A stretch of 64,000 nt of DNA. Source: Edaphobacter flagellatus (GTDB taxonomy: Bacteria; Acidobacteriota; Terriglobia; Terriglobales; Acidobacteriaceae). Below the pieces are notes generated by a model. That model made no database searches. It was not told the origin of the DNA and saw only the letters and a list, made by a program, of their open reading frames with translations. The translations under genes were made by a program, and so were the position numbers. This document shows positions 59,033 to 64,000 of this stretch, in pieces; the stretch's first letter is position 1; the number at the start of each line of letters is the position of its first letter. The DNA lies in the NCBI RefSeq assembly GCF_025264665.1, contig NZ_CP073697.1:3453501-3517500 (forward strand), written 5' to 3'.

Positions 59033-59548
59033 ATGAAACTAGCTCTCCGACTTCTGGCAGTTGCCGCCTCCCTGTCGTTGGCCCACGCCGCTCTGGCACA
59101 GGCTCCGGCAGGCTCCACCGGACAATGTAAAGACGGGACCTACACCTCTTCCGCCAGCAAGAGCGGCGCATGCCGTGGCCATCAGGGCGTCAAAGAGTGG
59201 TACGCTGCCTCCACGTCATCCAAGTCAGCTGCTCCCGCGGCTGCGCCTGCTGCAGCTCCCGCCGCAGCCAAGACGGCGGCTCCCGCCGCTGCTGCTCCGG
59301 CAGCCCCTGCTGCGGCACCCGCTGCTGCTCCTGCCGCAGCAGCAAAAACCGCCAAGGCCTCCACAGCGAACATGGCGCAGGCTCCCGGCGGTGGCCCCGG
59401 TATGGTCTGGGTCAACACCTCCTCCAAGGTCTATCACTGCCCCGATTCCAAGTACTACGGCAAGACCAAGGAAGGGAAGTACATGTCCGAGGCTGATGCC
59501 AAGGCCATGGGTGCCCACGCCGACCACGGTCACGCTTGCAGCAAATAG
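59033..59548 (+). CDS. Exported DUF3761-like protein with Ala/Pro linker
   Basis: 171 aa, ATG 59033 with AAGGA 8 bp upstream. Signal peptide of about 22 residues (LLAVAASLSLAHAALAQ). Residues about 30-60 (GQCKDGTYTSSASKSGACRGHQGVKEWY) match the DUF3761 pattern of paired Cys with GxxxW. Residues about 64-110 are an Ala/Pro/Lys repeat that should be disordered and may span peptidoglycan. The C-terminal 55 residues (MVWVNTSSKVYHC, KYYGKTKEGKYMSEADAK, AHADHGHACSK) carry two Cys and four His that could bind metal. Function unknown. Confidence 0.78.
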   Translation: MKLALRLLAVAASLSLAHAALAQAPAGSTGQCKDGTYTSSASKSGACRGHQGVKEWYAASTSSKSAAPAAAPAAAPAAAKTAAPAAAAPAAPAAAPAAAPAAAAKTAKASTANMAQAPGGGPGMVWVNTSSKVYHCPDSKYYGKTKEGKYMSEADAKAMGAHADHGHACSK

Positions 59549-59645
59549 CTGTCAAGTCTCGATTCGGTCGAAGTAGTTGATATTACGGGATATATCAACT
59601 GCCGATCAGTTATCTGCCTTTTGTTAAACTAGAACAAGAGAAAAG

Positions 59646-59674
59646 AAAGCCCCCCGAAGCAATTCGGGGGCTTT
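59646..59674 (+). terminator. Intrinsic terminator of the DUF3761-like gene
   Basis: AAAGCCCCCCGAA / TTCGGGGGCTTT with one bulged C and loop GCAA, followed by TCTTTT. It lies in the 211-bp gap before the convergent PLP gene. Confidence 0.85.
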
Positions 59675-59759
59675 TCTTTTGCACGCGAACGTGCGGCGCA
59701 GGGGGTGTCTCAATAAGTCAAATATTTTGAATACTTTGCGCGAAAACGATGGGGAGGGG

Positions 59760-60917
59760 TCACCCTGCCAGCGCCTGATCCAGGTCGGCGATGATGTCCT
59801 CAACGTCCTCGATGCCGACGGAGATTCGCATCAGCCCGTCCGTGATTCCAAGCTTCGCCCGCCCCTCAGGCCCCACGGCTGCATGGGTCATCGTCGCGGG
59901 ATGACAGATCAGCGTCTCCACGCCGCCCAGCGACTCGGCCAGGAAACCGAGCTTCAGCCGCTTCGCAAACGCATTGGCCCGCTCGAACGAGCCCAGCTCG
60001 ATCGAGATCATCGATCCAAAGCCGCTCTGCTGCCGTTTCGCCAGCTCGTGTTGCGGATGATACTTCAGCCCCGGATAGAAGACCTTCTCCACCGCCTTGT
60101 GCCCGGCCAGAAATTCCGCCACCGCCTGCCCGTTCGCATCGTGCTGCTTCATCCGGACCGCCAGCGTCTTGACCCCGCGCAGCAGCAGGTAGCTCTCGAA
60201 CGGCGACAGAATACCGCCCGTGCACTTCTGCACAAACCGGAACCGCTCGGCCTGCTCCGGCTTCGTGCACACCAGCACGCCGCCCAGCCCGTCCGAGTGG
60301 CCGTTCAGGAACTTCGTCGTCGAGTGCATCACGATGTCCGCGCCCAGCGGAATCGGCTGCTGCAGATATGGCGACAGAAACGTGTTGTCGACGCTTAGCT
60401 CCACGCCTTTTGCATGGCAGATGTCCGCGACCGCGCGAATGTCCGTGATTGCCATCATCGGATTCGTCGGCGTCTCGATGTGGACGAGCTTCGTCTCCGG
60501 ACGAATCGCCCGCGCGACGTTCTCTGCCACGCTGGAGTCGACATACGTGAAGGTCAGCCCATAATTTGACAGCACCTTGTCGAAGACACGCTGCGTGCCA
60601 CCGTAGACGTTGTCGGAGCAGATGATGTGGTCGCCCGTCTTCATCATCGTCAGCATCGCCGTAATCGCCGCCATGCCCGAGGCAAAGACGTGCGCGCTGG
60701 TTCCGCCTTCGAGCGAGCACAGGCTTTCTTCCAGCGCATCGCGCGTCGGGTTCGTCAGCCGCGCATACTCGTGGCCCTTGTTCTTCCCGATCTCCTCCTG
60801 CTGATAGGTCGAGGTCAGAAAGATCGGCACATTCACCGCACCGGTCAGCTCCTCGGGAGCCTGGCCATCATGAATCGCCCGCGTCGCAAATCCTCTTTTT
60901 CTTGCTGAATCTTTCAT
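59760..60917 (-). CDS. Cystathionine gamma-synthase/gamma-lyase family PLP enzyme
   Basis: 385 aa, start ATG 60917, overlapping the upstream gene stop by 4 bp. Cys/Met-metabolism PLP fold: FATRAIHDGQAPEELTGAVNVPIFLTSTY, YARLTNPTRDALEESLCSLEGG, FASGMAAITAML, DNVYGGTQRVF, VHIETPTNPMM, SVDNTFLSPYLQQP, MHSTTKFLNGHSDGLGG (Schiff-base Lys) and ESLGGVETLICHPATMTHA. Gamma-synthase, gamma-lyase and O-acetylhomoserine enzymes are not separable by eye. Pairing with a cysteine synthase/CBS-type gene suggests reverse transsulfuration (homocysteine to cysteine), as in mccA-mccB. Confidence 0.92.
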   Translation of the reverse strand: MKDSARKRGFATRAIHDGQAPEELTGAVNVPIFLTSTYQQEEIGKNKGHEYARLTNPTRDALEESLCSLEGGTSAHVFASGMAAITAMLTMMKTGDHIICSDNVYGGTQRVFDKVLSNYGLTFTYVDSSVAENVARAIRPETKLVHIETPTNPMMAITDIRAVADICHAKGVELSVDNTFLSPYLQQPIPLGADIVMHSTTKFLNGHSDGLGGVLVCTKPEQAERFRFVQKCTGGILSPFESYLLLRGVKTLAVRMKQHDANGQAVAEFLAGHKAVEKVFYPGLKYHPQHELAKRQQSGFGSMISIELGSFERANAFAKRLKLGFLAESLGGVETLICHPATMTHAAVGPEGRAKLGITDGLMRISVGIEDVEDIIADLDQALAG

Positions 60918-61828
60918 CCCAACAATCCCTTCGATAAATAACGCTCCGCCGAATCCGGAATCACCGTCACAACCCGCTTTCCCGGACCCAGATCAGCCGC
61001 GACCTCGACCGCAGCACAGACCATTGCGCCCGCGCTCGATCCGGCAAAAACTCCCGCCTCAGCCGCCAGCCGCTTCACCATCTCGAACGCGGGCGGATCC
61101 ATCACGCGGATTACCCTGTCGCAGACGCTGGCATCGAACGTCGCCGGAATAAATGAGACGCCGATGCCTTCCACTTTATGCGGCCCTGGATCGCCGCCCT
61201 GCAGGATGCTGCCCTGCGGCTCGACGGCGATGCACTGAATCTCCGCACGTCGCTTCTTCAGAAAACGCGCCACGCCAGTGAACGTCCCAGCCGAGCCGAC
61301 TCCCGAGATCCACGCATCGAGGCGGCCATCCATCTGGTCCCAAATCTCGGCTGCGGTCGTCTCCTCGTGGAAGTCCGGATTTGCAGGATTCTCAAATTGA
61401 AGTGCTGCGAAAGAGCCATCGTTCTCGCGCTCGAACTCAAGCGCTCTGCGGATTGCGCCCGACATGCCTTCGGCTTCCGGTGTCCGGATTACGGTTGCGC
61501 CAAGGCCGCGCATCAGTTTGCACTTCTCCTCGGCAAACTGCTCCGGCACGTAGAGCACAACTTTGTAGCCGCGATTGACGCCGATCAGCGCCAGCCCGAC
61601 GCCGGTGTTCCCCGCCGTCGCTTCAACGATCGTCGAGCCAGGCCGCAGCACGCCGCGCCGCTCGGCATCCAGCACGATGCCAAGTGCAGCGCGGTCCTTC
61701 ACGCTTCCGCCGGGGTTGAGATATTCGAGCTTTGCCCATATCTCGCCGCCGCCCGCTGGCTCAAGAGCCTTCAAACGCAGCATGGGCGTCTGTCCGACCA
61801 GATCAAGAACTGTCTCTGCTGTTCGCAT
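60914..61828 (-). CDS. Cysteine synthase / cystathionine beta-synthase family enzyme
   Basis: 304 aa, start ATG 61828. Type-II PLP fold: LVGQTPMLRLKALE, YLNPGGSVKDRAALGIV (Schiff-base Lys), IVEATAGNTGVGLAL (phosphate and substrate loop), ISGVGSAGTFTGVARFL and VEGIGVSFIPATFDASVCDRVIRV. The VEATAGNTG and EGIG segments resemble catalytic cores of CBS-type enzymes at least as much as CysK; there is no heme or CBS regulatory domain. Coupled by a 4-bp overlap to the downstream gamma-synthase/lyase gene; 3 bp separate it from the VWFA gene upstream, so all four minus-strand genes at the right end may form one transcript. Confidence 0.92.
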   Translation of the reverse strand: MRTAETVLDLVGQTPMLRLKALEPAGGGEIWAKLEYLNPGGSVKDRAALGIVLDAERRGVLRPGSTIVEATAGNTGVGLALIGVNRGYKVVLYVPEQFAEEKCKLMRGLGATVIRTPEAEGMSGAIRRALEFERENDGSFAALQFENPANPDFHEETTAAEIWDQMDGRLDAWISGVGSAGTFTGVARFLKKRRAEIQCIAVEPQGSILQGGDPGPHKVEGIGVSFIPATFDASVCDRVIRVMDPPAFEMVKRLAAEAGVFAGSSAGAMVCAAVEVAADLGPGKRVVTVIPDSAERYLSKGLLG

Positions 61829-61831
61829 TCC

Positions 61832-62989
61832 TCAGGGCCGCGTTGTCGCGGGGCTTGCTCCTTGCGTAGTCATGGCCGCATCGTTGCTCTTCGCGGCGTT
61901 GGCGATCCTGGGATAATAGCCCGTTCGTGTTCGGACCGAGAGCTTGCCCATATTTTTTGCTTTCGCATCGACGTGAATCTGACGATACCCGCCGAGCGTG
62001 GGCGACTTGGTTGAGTGATATGCGATGGTGTACTGCGTGCGAATGTCCTGCGCGACCTCGGCGGCGATAGGGTCGACTTCCTTCAGTGAGCGCGGGAAGT
62101 AAGCTGCGCCGCCAGTCTGTTCGCTCAAGGTCTCCAGCACGCGGCGGGCATGACGTGCCTCGCGCTTGTCCGTATCCTGCCCGAAGAGCAAACCGATGCA
62201 GTAGATCACGGGGCCATCGAGGTCCTGAATCCTGCGGATCGCCTGCTCCAGCGTGGCGGTTGAAGCGTTGTCCTCGCCGTCTGTCACAATCAGGAGTACT
62301 TGTTTGGGATGCCTGGCGTTCTTGGATAGGTAATCGGCGGAAGCTACAAGCGTGTCATAGATCGCCGTGCCGCCGCTGGACTTTACGTAGCTCAATCCCT
62401 GCCGCAGCTTTTCAACGTCGTTGGTGAAGTCCTGATCGATGTAAGGCTCCCAGGAGAAATCGACGAGGAATGCCTCGTCCTCCTTGTTGGAGAGCTTCAC
62501 GAGATTCAAAGCCGTTTGCTCGACTGCGGCGCGCTTGTCGTACATCGAGCCGGAACTGTCGATCAGGATGCCGAGCGAGACCGGAAGATCCTCGTGCCGG
62601 AACGAGGCGATGGTCTGTGGAACGCCGTCCTCGTAGACGTGAAAGTCGTCTTTATTCAGTGTCAGGATGGACTTGCCGTTCTGGTCGAGTACCGTTGCAT
62701 TCAGCCGTACCTCGTAGGCGTCTGTGCGCAGCGTGTACTTGCCATGATCGCGCTCGATCACACCGGGGCCTGCTGGAGCCTGCTGGTCCTTATCCCCGCG
62801 AGGAGCAGGAGTATCGGGATCGGGTGAGGCTATCGGGTCGCGATCTATCGTCAGCGAAGGCTGCGTCGCCGGGACAGACTGCGGCTGCTGTTGCAGTGTC
62901 TGCGGATCGATTGTGCCTGCGTCCAAACGCAGCGCCAGCAATAAGATTGCCGCGGCTGCCAGCGACAGAACTCTACTCCGAAGGTGCAT
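61832..62989 (-). CDS. Exported VWFA-related protein (acidobacterial type), second copy
   Basis: 385 aa, start ATG 62989, inside the last codons of the preceding VWFA gene (17-bp overlap). Signal peptide about 20 residues (SLAAAAILLLALRLDA). A Pro/Gln-rich linker leads to a beta-rich segment (YEVRLNATVLDQNGKSILTLNKDDFHVYEDG) and a von Willebrand A domain at about 135-330: SLGILIDSSGSMYDK (MIDAS DxSxS), GTAIYDTLVASADYL and VLLIVTDGEDNAS. It ends YRQIHVDAKAKNMGKLSVRTRTGYYPR, the pattern of the VWFA-related family frequent in acidobacteria. Envelope adhesion or scaffold role is inference. Confidence 0.9.
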   Translation of the reverse strand: MHLRSRVLSLAAAAILLLALRLDAGTIDPQTLQQQPQSVPATQPSLTIDRDPIASPDPDTPAPRGDKDQQAPAGPGVIERDHGKYTLRTDAYEVRLNATVLDQNGKSILTLNKDDFHVYEDGVPQTIASFRHEDLPVSLGILIDSSGSMYDKRAAVEQTALNLVKLSNKEDEAFLVDFSWEPYIDQDFTNDVEKLRQGLSYVKSSGGTAIYDTLVASADYLSKNARHPKQVLLIVTDGEDNASTATLEQAIRRIQDLDGPVIYCIGLLFGQDTDKREARHARRVLETLSEQTGGAAYFPRSLKEVDPIAAEVAQDIRTQYTIAYHSTKSPTLGGYRQIHVDAKAKNMGKLSVRTRTGYYPRIANAAKSNDAAMTTQGASPATTRP

Positions 62990-64000
62990 AGTACCCCTGG
63001 CGATTGTGCACCGTCAGCGGAGGCAGTCCGGGCGGCGGCACAAGCCGTATCTTCAATTTACGCCAGTTGCCGTCCTTCTTCACTTCCGAGGGCCTGTAAC
63101 CCAATACGTACTCGTTGCGCAGTTCGGCACTGATGCGCGTGGCTATATCGCCCAGGTCGGCGATGTCGTTTACGCGGAACAGGCGTCCTCCGGTCATCTC
63201 GCAGATATCGGTCAGCAGTACAGGGCCCATCTGTTCTTCCTGTGTCGGCGCGTATTGATCGAAGATGCCGATGGAGTAGATCTGCACATCGCTCTCACGC
63301 ACGGCGCGGCGTAACTCGCCTTCGGTATACCGGCTGCGGTTGTCGCCGCCGTCAGAGATGATGAGCAGCGCCTTTCGCTCGTACTTGGCGTCGCGCAACT
63401 TGTTCATTGCCAGGTAGACAGCATCGATCAAGGCGGTGCGATTCTCCGGCTTCAGCATCACCATGCGGGCTTCGATATCGTCCACTTCGGAGGTGTAATC
63501 GACGATCACCGCAGGTTTGTCGTTAAAGCCGACAACGAAGAACTCATCGGCCGGATTCGAGGTCCGCAGAAACTCGCTGAGCGCCTTGCGTGCCCGCATG
63601 AACTTCGAGCTCATGCTTCCGCTGAGATCGAAGACAATGCCGATCGTCACAGGGGCGTCTTCGGTGGAGAAGCTCTTGATCACCTGGCCGATATTGTTGT
63701 CATAGACCTCGAAGTTCTCCTTTTCGAGCCCAGTGACCAGGCGGTTCATCGGGTCGGTGACGGTTGCCGGCACCAACACCAGATTGACGTCAACGCGGAT
63801 GCGCGAATCGCGCCGGTGCGCGGTTGCCTCTCTGGCAACGTTCGCTGCCCCTTCGATGACAGGCTTGGACTCTTCTGGAGTCTTCGGCGGTGGCGGGGGA
63901 GTCGAGGTATGCACCTCGCCCAGAGGATTCTCCTGTGCTGTCGCAGTGGCAGCTGCTCCACCCAGCACAAATGCAATCGCCACCCATACGACGGCCAGCC
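62973..64000 (-). CDS. Exported VWFA-related protein, 5' end cut by window edge
   Basis: About 341 residues are visible; the frame is open to the right edge. A GTG at 63983 could be called as start, but upstream codons in frame read LAVVWVAIAFVLGG, a continuing signal-peptide core, so the true start probably lies outside. Signal cleavage near ATATAQ. Then RVDVNLVLVPATVTDPMNRLVTGLEKENFEVYDN, and a VWA domain with TIGIVFDLSGSMSSKFMRARK (MIDAS), FNDKPAVIVDYTSE, RTALIDAVYLAMNKL and ALLIISDGGDNRSRY. It ends GNWRKLKIRLVPPPGLPPLTVHNRQGYYAPSE. Paralogous to the following gene, with which it overlaps by 17 bp. Confidence 0.9.
   Translation of the reverse strand, partial: LAVVWVAIAFVLGGAAATATAQENPLGEVHTSTPPPPPKTPEESKPVIEGAANVAREATAHRRDSRIRVDVNLVLVPATVTDPMNRLVTGLEKENFEVYDNNIGQVIKSFSTEDAPVTIGIVFDLSGSMSSKFMRARKALSEFLRTSNPADEFFVVGFNDKPAVIVDYTSEVDDIEARMVMLKPENRTALIDAVYLAMNKLRDAKYERKALLIISDGGDNRSRYTEGELRRAVRESDVQIYSIGIFDQYAPTQEEQMGPVLLTDICEMTGGRLFRVNDIADLGDIATRISAELRNEYVLGYRPSEVKKDGNWRKLKIRLVPPPGLPPLTVHNRQGYYAPSE

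Noticed and set aside
58782..59036. 84-aa plus-strand frame before the DUF3761-like gene
   Set aside because: No ribosome-binding site, atypical composition, and it overlaps the start of a well-supported gene; more likely promoter and leader DNA.

Overview
The window looks like a chromosomal segment of a soil acidobacterium (Terriglobia/Acidobacteriia, of the Granulicella, Edaphobacter or Terriglobus kind). This is inferred from gene content: a large TonB-receptor-like protein with an N-terminal carboxypeptidase-regulatory domain, two overlapping VWFA proteins of the acidobacterial type, a secreted DUF5666 protein and a moderately high GC content. Nearly everything is ordinary chromosomal core. 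I see no prophage, insertion sequence, CRISPR array, rRNA or tRNA.

Layout. 1-7.5 kb holds trehalose and compatible-solute genes: a glycosyltransferase-like gene cut by the left edge, treS on the minus strand, and the divergent treY-treZ pair. treS carries an exact 58-bp tandem duplication that shifts its frame. 7.6-12 kb is a secreted DUF5666 protein followed by the TonB-type receptor; both contain a similar Gly/Pro/Arg-rich tract. 12-22 kb holds an M61 peptidase, glutathione peroxidase, an amino acid permease, a NifS-type cysteine desulfurase, a DinB-like protein, an outer-membrane protein whose 3' end carries a second (66-bp) tandem duplication, citrate synthase and ThiO. 22-26.5 kb holds a membrane coiled-coil protein, a 22-residue Lys/Ala peptide gene, a thiolase, an unrecognised secreted protein and L-serine dehydratase.

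26.5-31 kb holds a YifB/ComM ATPase, about 0.8 kb of structured non-coding DNA, rpoZ and rho, with a C-rich G-poor leader before rho that suggests Rho autoregulation. 31-39.4 kb holds an MHYT-GGDEF-EAL protein, an SDR, a Bcr/CflA-type exporter, a soluble double-PAS chemoreceptor resembling BdlA, a DJ-1/PfpI protein and ribD-ribE. 39.5-46 kb has envelope proteases and folding factors (S41 protease, SurA-like PPIase), a YhaM-like OB-HD protein and a GH172/DUF2961 enzyme. 45.8-51 kb has aroC-def-fmt, a 55-residue membrane protein, an AraC regulator and rsmB.

51-55 kb is a minus-strand run aroB-ubiE-CDF transporter-PASTA protein joined by 1-bp and 4-bp overlaps. 55-59.5 kb holds nadB, a PepSY-type membrane protein, TerC, a small membrane protein and a secreted DUF3761-like protein. 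59.7-64 kb holds a cysteine synthase/CBS-type gene overlapping a cystathionine gamma-synthase/lyase-type gene, and two overlapping VWFA proteins, the last running off the right edge.

The best leads are the two perfect tandem duplications, the shared Gly-rich tracts, the Lys/Ala peptide, the rho leader and the non-coding block before rpoZ. None amounts to a demonstrable new system.
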